Source: Adiantum capillus-veneris (taxonomy: Eukaryota > Streptophyta > Polypodiopsida > Polypodiales > Pteridaceae). Taken from it: DNA of 64,000 bases. Below, one piece after another: positions 33,174 through 45,121 of this stretch (the first letter of the stretch is position 1; the number at the start of each line of letters is the position of its first letter). The notes under the pieces were generated by a model. It did not search any database. It was not told the DNA's origin and saw nothing but the letters and a program-made list of their open reading frames with translations. Location of the stretch: contig CM043958.1 of NCBI GenBank assembly GCA_014529385.2, forward strand, positions 77,856,169-77,920,168, read 5' to 3'. Both the position numbers and the translations under genes were made by a program.

Positions 33174-35026
33174 TGTCGTGCCGCTCCACTCCCATGACAA
33201 GAAAATTAGTAAAGGAATGCCAATCAGGTGTATTTGAATCTTGCATGATTATTCAGCAGTTATAAGGGCTTGCTAACAAGCCAATTTATAAGCTAAAAGT
33301 GTGCCAGATGGGGCTCTAAGGGCCAAAACATGTCTTAATGATGCTAAAAAGTGTTATGCTTGAAGTGGGCATGGATGGGATATTGTGACCTAGGACTGCA
33401 GTGCTTGATGTGCTCTACTGGTCTGTCTTTACGTCTCGTCGATTGGAGCTACGGTGAAGAAGTTATGGCACTTTTAAGTTAAAGTCGATTGCAGATCCGT
33501 ACCGGAATGGGCAACTACAGCTAAAGTGACAGAATTGAAATGAATGTACGGGCCTGAAGTGCTCACTCTGAGGAGCGCATCAGTCTTTTCAGATCAGTGA
33601 TCAGAGTCCCGATCACCAAGATATTGGCCTATAAAGATTCACTCGGGGGGGCGGTTTTGTACCAGTCCATTCCGCTCGGTCGGTGTGCCATTTTGGAATT
33701 TTTAGCAGTAGCCAAGGTTCTGAACGCAGTATAATAAGTGCTCGAGGTCGTCTCTTGATACGGGCAGTAGATTTCATGATGAGGTTGCTCGACGAGGGCT
33801 GCAGAAGAAAGATGTTGTGCTTGGGGATGCTTTAGGCAGCATGTATGCCAAAGGTGGTGCCCTTACATAAGCTATGGCCGACCTAAAAGGGGCATGGCCG
33901 CCCGCTCAAGTCCAAATTGATTGGCCGCTGTGCATACCAAAAGTGATGCCCTTCAATTGGCGCCCAAAGGCATACCACCCGACCGCCCAAAGCCATAACC
34001 ACCCGGCCGCCCAAGAGCTTTAAAAAATGCAGGCCGCCCAAGCATAGCCCGCCCAATGGGGTAAATGAAGGCTTAAGTGGTGTGTAAGCAAAGGAAAAAA
34101 CAAGGAAGCGATGGCGAGGGCAGTGGGCTGCAACTGTGCATCAGAAAAATTGTTCATGCAGGCTGGGGAAGTCATCGGATGACACTGGTGAAGAAACGTA
34201 AAATCCTCAGCTAGTAGGGGCGATGCCTCTCTGAGCCACTCGCGGCGCATTTCGTGTGGGTCCAAAATTTCCTGCCACATCATAGGAAGGGTACCCATTA
34301 GGGACATCGCTAATGGGTAGGCCCTTATTTAGAAAGGGGATAAGCTCATGCAACATATAAAAAGGAGGAAGGGGCTCTTTTGAGCACACACTCCAGTGTT
34401 TTTTTCATCTCTCCTCTTCTTTTTGAGCGCTCTCTAAGAGCAAGCCATAAGTAGGATTTCATAAAAAGCTCTTAAGCAAGCAATTAAGCCGGGATTTATT
34501 TCCTAAGCTCATAATCTTAAGCTCTCTCATCGGATCATCATAATCTCTTAACCCAAGCTAAGCTTTCATAAGCTTCTTTAGCCGAGCCTAACTTAATCTC
34601 CTTAAGATAATCCAAAGCTCTTGAAGCTAAGTTCTCTAAGCCTAATCCCGCCCTCGTTAAGCCAAGCCTAAGCTATCTAAGCCGCCTAAGCCCGTTCATT
34701 GCAGAATTAAGCCGGCAACCTTAAATCGAATCGGACCAACCAAGGCCATTGGAAGTTGAAGGCAAAAGATAGTCCAAGGCAGTTCCTACTGATCGTCTTG
34801 ATTAGCACATGGATTAAGATAGATTAAACTTTATAAAGTGCATAAACGTTTCTATTATTGCTTGATTAAAACAGGGCTACTATGGCTTATTAGGCTTAAG
34901 CTAAACTGTCTGTTTTGAGCTCTGTTCCCGTTAATTGTGTCTACTACACCTCTTTTTCCTCGCACTTCTCACAGCCAGGGGTCCGGTGCCTTCCTGGCTC
35001 ACCTTTCGACTACTTATCCCCTGACA
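33174..35026 (+). repeat. Gypsy-C 3' LTR
   Basis: 1853 bp, ending CCCCTGACA. It includes the TATAAAAA motif at 34356 seen in the other LTR. Confidence 0.93.
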
Positions 35027-35519
35027 GCGGGTGATTTGCAAAAAACCTTTATTTAACTATTTCCTCACCATGGAGGTGTTTGCAGGTTGTTGCAGTTAGA
35101 GCTGCCCACCACCTGCTTTAGTTGAGGTATCTTGAATTGTGCTTGCCTTCAATGGTCTAAGTATGGTGCTCTGTCAAATCAGAAGACCATGGTTCTTTTC
35201 ATCTACAAGTTTTTGGTTTCTCTTGATTTTATTTGTTGCTCTTCTTGTTTTGTGTTCTTGTCTTGTTTTCTACACGTCAATCTTCTTTTTTTTTATGTGT
35301 GTATGTGTATGATGTGTGGGTGAGTGAAGTTTGGTTTATGCGAGTAGGGACCTTGAGCGAGATTTTGGAGGGAGCTTTTTTCCTCTTGGAGCAAACTTTT
35401 TCCCTCTTTTTGCTTAAGTTTCATATTTAACAAAAAAGCTGACTCCAAACCCTTTTGGAGCTAGCTTCTAGAGTGACCTTTTTTCTTTTCTCCCTCTCTC
35501 CTCTCTCTCACTCCCCTTT

Positions 35520-35521
<2 letters not shown>
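35027..35521. other. Non-coding DNA next to a CT array
   Basis: No gene is seen. The part at about 35440-35520 is related, inverted, to 48823-48910: AGAAAAAAGG-like and TTTTGGAGC blocks next to CT/GA tracts, so it belongs to a dispersed repeat. Confidence 0.5.

Positions 35522-35597
<76 letters not shown>
35522..35597. repeat. (CT)n array at the 5' side of a truncated LINE copy
   Basis: A pure CT run of about 76 bases ending at the LINE homology start. Confidence 0.97.
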
Positions 35598-35600
<3 letters not shown>

Positions 35601-36056
35601 CCATTACACCACCCATATTGCCCCCAACAACAAAACCATGTTCTTCGCTGAAAGAGGAAACTGTATTCACCCTTACCTGCTTGAGCGTATCCCCTTGTCA
35701 ACGATTATGGCAGCTATTCGGCTTAGCTCCCACTCCCTTTGATGCAAGACAGGGCGTTGGGACAATAAATAAGAGTCAAACCGATTGTGCACATTATGCT
35801 CACTACAAGAGTGAGAGTCTGAGTACCACACCCTACTAGAGTGCTCAGCTTTTGTTCACATCTAAACTTGCTTTCCTTACACTTTTAGCCATGAATTAGA
35901 CCTACACACTTTCGTCTCCCAGCCACAGTGTGGGTTCTCCATTGCGACTCTCTTCATCACAATTTTAGAGCATTGAGAATCATACATTAGTTGCACATAC
36001 TACATCACATGTAGCTTTGATCCCATAGGTCATATTTGACCTCCGAGGACGATAAT

Positions 36057-36060
<4 letters not shown>
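35598..36060 (+). mobile_element. 5'-truncated LINE copy with CT tail
   Basis: This is the forward-strand counterpart of 15694-16170. Shared blocks are CATTACACCACCCATATTGC, ACCATGTTCTT, GAAAGAGGAAAC, CACCCTTAC and the terminal part with GGTCATATTTGACC and GACGATAATAAAA. The homology starts within three bases of a CT array and ends exactly at the CT array 36061-36110. Only the 3' end of the element is present, as expected for incomplete reverse transcription. Confidence 0.88.

Positions 36061-36110
<50 letters not shown>
36061..36110. repeat. (CT)n tail of the truncated LINE copy
   Basis: An uninterrupted 50-base TC run directly after GATAATAAAA. Confidence 0.97.
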
Positions 36111-36113
<3 letters not shown>

Positions 36114-36208
36114 AAGTGGGCATATACTGATAGAGCAAGGAGAGAGAGGGAGATACAAAAACAAAAACAAGGCTAACTCTCTCTCCCTCTCTCTCTCTCT
36201 CTATACAG

Positions 36209-36211
<3 letters not shown>

Positions 36212-36277
<66 letters not shown>
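36212..36277. repeat. Compound (AC)n-(AT)n microsatellite
   Basis: AC repeats to about 36244 pass directly into AT repeats. Confidence 0.95.
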
Positions 36278-36281
<4 letters not shown>

Positions 36282-37050
36282 CACTAGGCTGGTAATGGGA
36301 TATTTTTATGTCATGCTAAGTGACCATTTTCCTTGTATTATCTAAGGAGTTTCAAAAAAAAACTTTTAGTGTTATATATCCACAAAGTTTGCTTATAAGC
36401 GGAAAAAAATTTGACCTTTTTTGTCTATTAATTCCACCTTTAACCTTATTCTTGCAAAGCATTTCTTAACCTAAACTGTGTAAAAAATGTGTGTTGTCTT
36501 TGGCTTTTTTTCAAGAAGTGCACCTACAATACATGAAAAATCATCTTTGTGAGATCTATAGTGATAGAGAGTTAGTCTTAGTAGTTCCCAAATCCCAACA
36601 TGCTTTCATGCTTCTAAAGAGAATCAAATGGTTATTGTGAAAGTTATGACGTAAATACAAGAATTTTCTAATCGTGATTTTTTAGCTCATTTTACACTTT
36701 CATGATCTTTTTAGTGACTTTAAGGAAAACCAATGCCAATTTTTATTATGCACATAGGTTTCATAACATAAAACTATTCTTCCTTGACTTTTGGGCACTC
36801 AATACCCCATATAGTGAACTTTACAAGCATGGTTGAGTTTTTTAATTCAACAAGAACTAGAGCCATTAGGTCTCCCCAATCTCATGAAAATACAAATTCT
36901 TTGAAAACATATTAAGTGCATAAGTGAAGGGTGAGTTTAGGAAATGAAGAGACAGATGAAGGTGGAAATTCAAAAGACCTTGTGTGTCCATATAAAGAGG
37001 TGTTTCTCTTCTCCTTTATATTCTCTTTAGCATTTTCTTCTCTTTAAAGT

Positions 37051-37052
<2 letters not shown>

Positions 37053-37106
<54 letters not shown>
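37053..37106. repeat. (CT)n microsatellite
   Basis: A pure CT run followed by GCGCGC. Confidence 0.95.
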
Positions 37107-37108
<2 letters not shown>

Positions 37109-37712
37109 GCGCAATGTTGTATCTATCCTTCCCAGCTAATACTGTGCAAACAATCTACGTGCTTTGTCATTGCTCGTGGTTCTGTGGCTATAGGCTAACG
37201 CATCGTTTTTGTTGTTGTTGAGGGAATCTTTGAATTAGGAATACACTTTGATTTCCTTAAAGCCATTAGGAATACCTTTTAATTTTTTTTGAAGTGGTCC
37301 ATGGCTACTTATGAATGTAAAGGCCCTAGGAACCTAAGAAAGCATGCACTTAGCAGCACCAACAAGCATGGCTATATAATCTTTGATGAGATGTCAACAT
37401 AATGGAAAAATACAACCTTATTCTTTGTCTCAAACCAAAATTGGTGAGGCTAAACGAACGACACAGTATAATCACTAACTTATTGAAGTTTATAGAAAAA
37501 ATTATGATATGGTCTAGAAAAATCCTCAACATTCTGAGTATGCAATTGACTGAAAAAAAATGTTTTTTTGAGTGAAATGCTATGGTACATTAACTTTGGA
37601 GGCTTACCATGATGAGGAATTTTTTAAGTTGTTTATTTTTCCCATAAGTAGTGGTATCGTAACTTCATGCACAAGAAAAGAGTTTGGAGGTTTTTTCCAA
37701 ACCCTAAAAGGA

Positions 37713-37714
<2 letters not shown>

Positions 37715-37778
<64 letters not shown>
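37715..37778. repeat. (TA)n microsatellite, about 64 bp
   Basis: A pure TA run followed by a short CT run. It is self-complementary and prone to extrusion and length change. Confidence 0.97.
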
Positions 37779-37780
<2 letters not shown>

Positions 37781-37989
37781 TCTCTCTCTCTCTTTCAAAA
37801 TTTAAGTAGATACATTCTCTCAGAAAGTCTAAAGCATTTATTGTGCCTTGCAAGCTATTATCATTGACTAGAATGAGATCTTGATGGGCTTGTTCTTGAG
37901 CGTTCATAGGTTTGTATCTTTATCATATAAAGAGAGAAAGATCATATATCCTCATGTTTGCTACAATCCCATGTCCAATTCTCACAAAC

Positions 37990-39542
37990 TGTAATGGAAA
38001 TGGCCTAAGAACTTTGAGGATAGCGGAATTAAGAGAATTAGAGTGAGCATTTTCATGAGACTACTTTGAGAACATAGAGGGTGAACTTAATTAGCGGTAG
38101 CAACATAGCCATTATACTTAATTAACTTGGATGAACAATAATTTTGCAAGAGAGAGAAATTAGAGAACATGACAACAGTTGAGGACCAGATTATGTGGAA
38201 CCGGTCCCCCCTCCAATAGGCTTTTGTATTATAGATTCTCTCATTAAGAGAGACTTGGTACAATACAATCTTTGTGTTCCTTGTGACCTAGGTGATGCAA
38301 TGAAGATGGAAAGCTTCATGCATCACGAGCATAACATAAACTTTGTAAGAGCATTAACCATCCCTGGCCTCAGTTCCAAGGCCTCAAACACCTTCAAAGG
38401 TGGAGAGAGCTAACGGGGAATGAGGGTAGGGAAGAGGAAGAAGAAGTAACATACGAGAAAGAGATAGTTCCTCACTTATCATCACTCTTCTTGCAAAGCA
38501 TAGCATGATAGCATAATAATGATGAAGAAGATGGCAAGCTTAATCATTGGAGCATGGCTCTTGGTTGGATTTGCATTTCATAGCCGAGAGTGTTGGTGTA
38601 GGCTCTCAACTTCTCAACAAGCTTGGAGAAGGAGATGGAGCTCTTGCACTTTGCTAAGCAAGAATGAGCTTGTGAGTGTGTGTGTGAGAGAGAGTATACC
38701 CCCCAAGCACACCCCTAGCTTCACTTGGTCGACCCCTCCTTGTAGCTCATGAGAGAATTTAATTGGACCCCTACAAGCTTAGCCAATCACATGCTTTAGT
38801 TAAATCAAGCAACCATTCTAGCCTTGGGACAAGTGTCCCCCTTTCCCCTTTGAGAGAGAGGACTTGACAAATGCATAAACAATTAATTAAATTAGCTAAA
38901 TTATCATTGAAACCCTTGCAAGGCCAACCAATAGGCTTTAGGCACACCATAAGAGCAACATGGAGAGGAACTTGACAAGTGTCCTTGTTGCTCCTTTAGA
39001 CCAAGCTTGCCTTGTGTGAGGGTGTGTGTGTTCTCTCTCATGCTCCTATAATGAGGGCTCGCCCCCCCTTGAGTAGGGATCTTGTTTGACTTTTGCAACT
39101 CCTCAAGCCCATCAAGAACCTTAGTCATGGAGCACCTTAGCACCTTAGTCATTAAGAACCTTAGTCATCAAGCACGACAAGCACCTCAAACACCTTAGCT
39201 ACAAAGCATGACCAGCACCTCAAGCATCTTAGTCAGCAAGCACCACAAGCACCTTAGTCACCAAGCACGACAAGCACCTCAAGCTTGCCTAAGGTCAAAT
39301 AACTTTTAACACTAACCTTTGGACGCCTTTAATGAAGCTAACCCTAAGGTCTTTAAGCTCCACAAGCTAGCATTGCTCTTTGACATACCATCTCTCATTT
39401 GGACCTTTTAACCTTGGCCCCATGTTGAGATAGATCCATAAGCACATGTCTATATTCTTGTTCCTATTTATTCTCCCACATTGAATGATCAATTTAATAT
39501 GAGAAAATCATTTGGGTTGGTTAGATATTAGATTTTGTGAGA
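37990..39542 (-). repeat. Gypsy-A2 3' LTR
   Basis: 1553 bp. On the plus strand it starts TGTAATGGAAATGG. It contains a tandem region around 39110-39290 with AAGCACGACAAGCACCTCA units. Its outer end is intact, while the inner terminus reads GTGAGA where the other LTR reads ATGACA. Confidence 0.92.
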
Positions 39543-39899
39543 TTACCTCTCTTTTGAAATCATAGTCGTCCTCGACTATGAGGTAGAAAAGATAAAGCCT
39601 TAGTCATTAGTTGATGTTTCTTAGCGGGTAGAGGATCCCTTTTTACCCTACGACATCATTCCAAGATGGATGACTAATCCATTTGGGGCTTGGAAGACGT
39701 AGCTTGCTGCAAGCATGTATGCTCTTTAGTCCATATCATAGTTACAAAGTAGAGTGATGATTTGAGAGACGCCGTTAATACAAACATGATTCTAAGCATG
39801 CATACTACTTAAATTTTTGGACAATAAAAAGAGAATTAGTCTTATAAGACAAAAACATTGATCATTTAAAAGAAACATATACATTTGCTTACTCTTATG

Positions 39900-40224
39900 T
39901 AGCATTGTAAGCAGTGACAAGGTTCAGATTATCCTTAATCTGTATTCCTTGCATCCATCTAGCATCTTCAAAAGGATAATTTTTGAACTTAATAAGATAC
40001 CGTTGGATAATCTTACCATGTCCTAGTACCTTGTCCTTATGCTAAAGGATAGCTTCGGGTTGTATCATCTCTTCTAGGTCTTTGATTTCTGGAGGGTCTT
40101 CAAAAATTGGTTCTCTTAGTAGCTCTCCTTTGTAGGGCTTAAGTAGGCTCACATGAAAATCATTGTGTATGAGCCAATGGTTGGGCAACTTGAGTTGATA
40201 AGCCATGTCATTGATTGGCTTCAA
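39900..40224 (-). pseudogene. Gypsy-A2 chromodomain-like C-terminus
   Basis: The piece with NDFHVSLLKPY is the region after the integrase core. Past a TAG at 40042-40044 the same frame continues with VLGHGKIIQRYLIKFKNYP and then DARWMQ, which fits the chromodomain pattern of an aromatic/Lys core followed by an acidic-aromatic helix. In chromoviruses this domain directs insertion to marked chromatin. The call rests on position and pattern. Confidence 0.65.
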
Positions 40225-41374
40225 GATTTAAAAAGGACTATAGTATCTTTTTACTAGTTTAGCATAATACTTTTGATGGCCCGTAGGATTTTTGCCCGTC
40301 GTTTGCCTCAATAGAGCCTTGGGAAACTTAAGTAAGACCCAATCATTTTCTTTGAACGTTAAGGCCCTTCTGTGCTTGTCAGTAGCAGCTTTTTTCCTTT
40401 GTTGATAGATGGATATAGCTTCTCTAATCTCTTGGAAAGATTCTTATAGGTCACGGCTATACTCATCGACAACGAAGATCTTCCCATGTACTTTAAGTAG
40501 CAAGGGACTTTAAGGTCTTCCCTCTATGATCTCAAAAGGTGCCTTTCCTGTAGTAGATGGACAATACTATTATACGCATACTCTACAAGGGGTAAGTACT
40601 TTTTCCATTGTAAGCGCTGATCTACTTTTGTAACATAAGTCTTTAGTAGATCGAGTATTGTAAGATTGGCTATCTCAGTTTGGCCATCCGTTTGCGGGTG
40701 ACAGGTTGAAGAGAATTCAATCTTGTACGTAGATTTTCAAAGAGACCTTTCCAGAAATTATTAGTCATTCTAGGATCTCTATCTGACATGATGGATGTTG
40801 GCAATCCATGGTGTTTGAAAATCTGAGATATCAAGAGGGTTGCCATTTGGTGTGCCTTAATAGTCTTTTTGACAAGAATAAAGTGTGCTTGCTTGCTAAA
40901 CCTGTCAACTATTGTCCATATTCCCGTCTTCCCATGGATAGACTTGGGTAATCCAAAGATAAAATCCATGGTTATACTCTCCCATGGTGAATTAGGGATT
41001 GGCAATGACTTGAGTAATCCAGGTTGCTTCCCTCTATCATACTTGGTCTTTTGGCACACCACACATTTTGAAACATACTCTTGTATGTCTACTACTTTCA
41101 TGGTAGGCCAATAGAAGTACGTCCCTACTCCTCGAAGAGTAGGTTGAATGCATCTATACCTTGCATAGGGAGGAGCATGGGATTCATACATGACTTTCTC
41201 ATAAAGGGAGTGGGTAACACATAGCCTATTACCATGCAGAAGATAACCATCGTGCAAGGTGAATGGTTCTTCTTTCTTCCTCAATGCAAGGGCTGACATT
41301 ATGTCTCTAAAGTTGGTGTCAGTAGCATACTGATCTATCATAGAAGATAGATCATTGTGAGTTGCTATAGACAC
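40225..41374 (-). pseudogene. Gypsy-A2 integrase
   Basis: Open from 41374 to 40670 and then broken. Contents: HAPPYARYRCIQPTLRGVGT with YFYWPTMK, the CVVCQKTKYDRGKQPGLL zinc-binding end, ITMDFIFGLPKS (first catalytic Asp), WTIVDRFSKQAHFI, and SIMSDRDPRMTNNFWKGLF (second Asp). The expected third residue lies in the broken part around 40680. Confidence 0.87.
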
Positions 41375-41421
41375 CGCATTAAGTCTTCATTGTCATGAAA
41401 GTGCATCGGCCACTTGATTAT

Positions 41422-41765
41422 TTATGCTTTCCAGCAACGTGAGCAATATGAAAATAAAATTGCGAAAGAAAATTTGCCTACCTCATTTGTTTGTCGAAAG
41501 GCTTGGTTTGCGTCATGAAGTACTTGAGACTTTGGTGGTTCGATTGCAAAATAAATGGAGTTCCCAATAGATATTGATTCCATGTGCCTAGGACATGTAG
41601 AACAGCTAAAAGATCTTTTTTGTATATGCCTAAGACCCACTCATTGGCATGGATCCTTCGGCTCTCACATGCTATGGCATGCCCTTCTTGAAGCAAGACT
41701 GCTCCAAGGCAATCACTACAAGCATCACATTGGACCTCAAATGGCTTTGAGAGATCGGCTCTCAC
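41422..41765 (-). pseudogene. Gypsy-A2 RNase H
   Basis: FEVQCDACSDCLGAVLLQEG carries the first catalytic Asp. The series continues with the EWVLGIYKKDLLAVLHVL block and HQSLKYFMTQ. It is separated from the reverse transcriptase frame by a 97-bp duplication (41658-41851). Confidence 0.85.
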
Positions 41766-41851
41766 ATGCTATGGCATGCCCTTCTTGAAGCAAGACTGCT
41801 CCAAGGCAATCACTACAAGCATCACATTGGACCTCAAATGGCTTTGAGAGA
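41658..41851. repeat. 97-bp tandem duplication in pol
   Basis: 41658-41754 and 41755-41851 appear identical, starting TCGGCTCTCACATGCTATGG. The length is not a multiple of three, so the reverse transcriptase frame is thrown out at the RNase H border. Confidence 0.95.
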
Positions 41852-42765
41852 TCCGCAAGCATAAAGACTAGTTGGGAGGTAAGCTTCTCTTTGAGCTTGT
41901 CAAAAGCATGTTGCTCCTTAGTAGTCCATGAGTACTGCACATTTTTCTTTGTTAAGTCATGTAATGGTGCTGCTATTTGAGAGAATTTTGCTATGAAGCA
42001 TATATAGTATGCACACATACCAATAACGCTTCTAACCTCATGTAGATTCCTTGGATTAGGGCATGCTTTCATTACCTCCAGCTTTGATGGATCCATACGG
42101 ATGCCATCTTGAGAGATAGTATGACCTAAGTATTGAATCTCTTGAAGGAAGAATTCGCTCTTCTTTTTATTAATAAAAATCTTGTTCTCTCTCAAAGCTT
42201 GAAAAATTACTTGGAGATGTTGCTTGTTCTCCTCCAAGGACTTGGAGTAAATGATGATATCATCAAAGAACACTCCATTGAACTTGCGATAGGGTCTAAA
42301 TATTTTCTCCATCAAACGATTGTATGTGGTCGGTGCATTAGTCAAGCCAAAAGGCATAATTAGATATTCATAAAGACCAAATGTTGTACGGAACGTGGTC
42401 TTTAGGATATCATCATTCACTATCCTTATTTGATGATAGCCACTTTTAAGCTCAATCCTATTGAAGTAGGTCAAACCTTGTAGCTTATCAAACGGATCTT
42501 TTACCCACGGTACAAGAATCTTTTTTTGATAGTGATATGGTTTAGCACTTGATAGTCCACACACATGCGATATGTACCATCTTTCTTTTGCACTAAAAGG
42601 ATTGGAGAACAAAAGGGAGAGGAGCTGGGCCTCACCATCCCTTTGTCTACCAATTCTTGTACTTGCCTCGTGATCTCCTCTTATTGAGCTTGGCAAACTC
42701 GATAAGGAGGCTTGTTAGGCGGTGAGCTTCCAAGTAGGAGCTCAATTTGATGGGCATCATCCCCT
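41737..42765 (-). pseudogene. Gypsy-A2 reverse transcriptase
   Basis: The upstream block DIPLDLPPKRGDDAHQIELL lies before an in-frame stop near 42680. The frame 42696-41737 contains LTYFNRIELKSGYHQIRI, TTFGLYEYLIMPFGLTNAPT and the active site FFDDIIIYSKS near 42255. ENKIFINKKKSEFF, YLGHTISQDGIRMDPSKLE and RSVIGMCAYYICFI follow. The first catalytic position reads IELKSGY, Glu where Asp is normal. A frame shift separates the VQKKDGTYRMCVDYQ block from the rest. Confidence 0.9.
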
Positions 42766-42899
42766 CGTTTTGGAGGTAAGTCCAAAGGGATATCATCGAT
42801 ATAAACATCTTGGAATCCATTTAGAAAATTAGACAAGTCTAACTCTTCTTGATTACTATCATTTTCATTTGATAAAACATTAGGACTTTAAAAATCATG

Positions 42900-43320
42900 T
42901 ACGCAGAAATTGAGCTTTTCATTCATTTGTCAAAGCGGGAGAATTTACAAGGGGTATGGTACGACCGGGCTCATTAGCATCTATGTTCATGTTCTTTTCC
43001 CTATACTTGAAATACAACCTTCTTTCAGGGAACTTTACATTAACAGCCATACAATAAAACCATGGTGCCTCTAGGATGACATCTTCATGCTTGAGAGGAG
43101 AGATGAAGAATCTTCTTCGTCAACATAGCCATGGACATCAATTTACCAATCAAGGGAATAACTACGTCTTCTTGCCCCTTGAAGGCTCCATCGGCCACTA
43201 CAATATCTTCCATCTCATGAGCTTGAATGCCTAATTTGGTGGCCAAGTCCATGGATATGAAATTGTGAGTAGAGCCATGGTCAAACAAGATGAAGGCATC
43301 ATGCTCCCTTACCTTCCCCC
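42900..43320 (-). pseudogene. Gypsy-A2 aspartic protease
   Basis: FILFDHGSTHNFISMD near 43290-43240 is the active-site loop, with Asp-His-Gly (His codon 43277-43279) in place of Asp-Ser-Gly. KLGIQAHEMEDIVVADGA, IPLIGKL and EAPWFY follow, the last two in shifted frames. The Gypsy-C protease has the same substitution. Confidence 0.78.
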
Positions 43321-43429
43321 AAGAATAGGGGAGAGGTGATCCTTTGCAATGAGCATCCTCTTATGGAGCTTCGATTGTTGAAGCTCTAGAAGTCTCATTG
43401 CGGGCATTTCTTTTGGGGTAAGAATGGTA

Positions 43430-44743
43430 GCCATGTCCTTGCTCCCCGTACTTGACGTATTTGTGGTCCTTACAAAAAGCTTCTAGCTCTTCAGGAGATA
43501 ATTTATTTTTACCTTTGTAAACTCCCTTTTCCTTGGACCGATTGTTGTTGTTGGAATTGCCTTGGGGAAAATTTTGGGCATTGTTTTTTCCCTTTGCATC
43601 ATTTTTATCTTTGCTTTCTATGGCTTAGCATTCCTTTTAGCCCCTTGTTGGAAATTGATGCGCAAAGCAACCATAGTCTGGTGAATTACTTCAATGATAG
43701 AACCAAGCCATTGAGAGGTGACATACTCGGCCATTTCTTTAAGTAATCCCGCACAGAATTGTTGCTTTTGCTTGGTGAAGTCTATCTTTTGAAAGACATT
43801 AGTCTTGAGATGTAAATCCCAAAACTTGTCCACATATTTGTGGATTGACTCTTTGGAGAGAAGCTTCAAACTCCCCCATTTGGTAAGCACTTTGTCCTTT
43901 GCATCGCTTGCAAGGAATTGCTTCATGATGGAAACTCGTAGAGTTTTCCATGTCTTTGGGTCTTCACCGTTGCCATGAAGGCTAGCCCACCATTGACGAG
44001 CAGATTTCTGGAAGTGCATAGCTACATGACGTAGCTTGGAGGACTTTGTGAAGCCCTCATCTCCAAAGGCCACATCAAATTGCTGGAGGAAGGCCAATAC
44101 TTTGTCAATGGCACCAAAGGTGACATCATAGTTAAGAAAAGAGATATTGTTTCCTCCCTCTTTGAATTTCTTGAGCTTTTGGGACCTTCTCCACACGCAG
44201 GGCAGGATTTGCAATTTCGTCTCCTCTTGTATTCTCTAGGAGAATATATGTTGCTTTCGTCGAAAGAGGAGGAGGAAGGTGAAGAAGAAGGAGAAGAGAG
44301 TGACCTCTTTCTTGCCCTTTTCTTTCTTTGTTTCCTTTCTTCCCTTTCAGAGTGACGAGGAGAAGGACTATGGGTTGTGACCGTTCTCTTGAGAGGATTG
44401 GCGACCGTCTAGACCGCCATCTTTGTGGAGCCACATCTTCAGAGGAACTTAGGGATTCGCTTCTTTCTTGTTCTTTGGATTCCTCCTCTCTTATGGGAGA
44501 GAGTCTTCTTTTGGGAGTCTCATCAAGAGGCCTCCTAATCTCTCTCTCCTCTTGGAGAGGAAGGGAAATCCCATAAGCACGAAGTTGTTGATTAGCTTTG
44601 GCTTGCAAAGCAGGGTTACCCATAGCTTGTTGAAACCTAGTAACAAGATAATTAACAAACATGGGGGCATCATCATTAGCACCTTCATGTGCAAAATCAA
44701 AGTTATTAATGTTCATTCTACTCTCTTGGTTATTGTCGTCCAT
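43430..44743 (-). pseudogene. Gypsy-A2 gag
   Basis: Start at 44743 (MDDNNQESRMNINNFDF), equal to the A1 start. The first frame runs to 44132 and is rich in Arg, Ser and Glu. The capsid domain lies in another frame (44214-43618) with FLQQFD, MHFQKSARQWWASL, WKTLRVSIMKQFLA and SIHKYVDKFWDLHL. Past a stop, the zinc-knuckle region at about 43480-43430 reads YVKYGEQGHGYHSY: the cysteines kept in A1 are Tyr or His here. Confidence 0.85.
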
Positions 44744-45121
44744 GCTAATTAAACTTATGTATAGATTATTTTGTGCTTTGGTACCCTCAAAAACCTTAGT
44801 TGCAACTCTTCTTTACCTTTGATAATTAGTTCTCAAGCATCCACACCCGTGGTTTAGAGTCTGTTGATTGCAAAGACTAGTGGAGAGGATCTAACATTGC
44901 TCAGTTGATTATGCTTGTAGCTCAATAATGGTTAAGCCAAAGGCAACCCCCGAGAGACTCCATTATGAAGACTATAGTTCCCAACGGTGTACCTCAAATT
45001 AAGTCCTTCTCAACCAAGATAATAAATCCCTGTCCCACTTACCCTATTGCAATGAACAGGTTCAACCTTTCATGGACAACTTAAGGACCTCTCTTCTTAA
45101 GCAAGAAAAGAGAAACCAATA

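Larger units (their letters stand above)
25834..35026 (+). mobile_element. Gypsy-C: Ty3/gypsy retrotransposon with 1.85-kb LTRs
   Basis: Two long direct repeats (25834-27687 and 33174-35026) begin TGTC and end GACA around a 5.5-kb interior with gag, protease, reverse transcriptase, RNase H and integrase. No exact 5-bp target duplication is visible, although GGGTGA lies near both junctions (25826 and 35029), offset by a couple of bases. Several stops and frameshifts, and a lost integrase Asp, show a dead copy. Its reverse transcriptase has an unusual active-site context and is clearly another family than Gypsy-A. Confidence 0.93.
36111..37984. other. AT-rich non-coding DNA with microsatellites
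   Basis: It contains a CA run passing into a TA run (36212-36277), a CT run (37053-37106) ending in GCGCGC, and a long TA run (37715-37778) followed by CT. No gene motif is seen. Confidence 0.6.
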
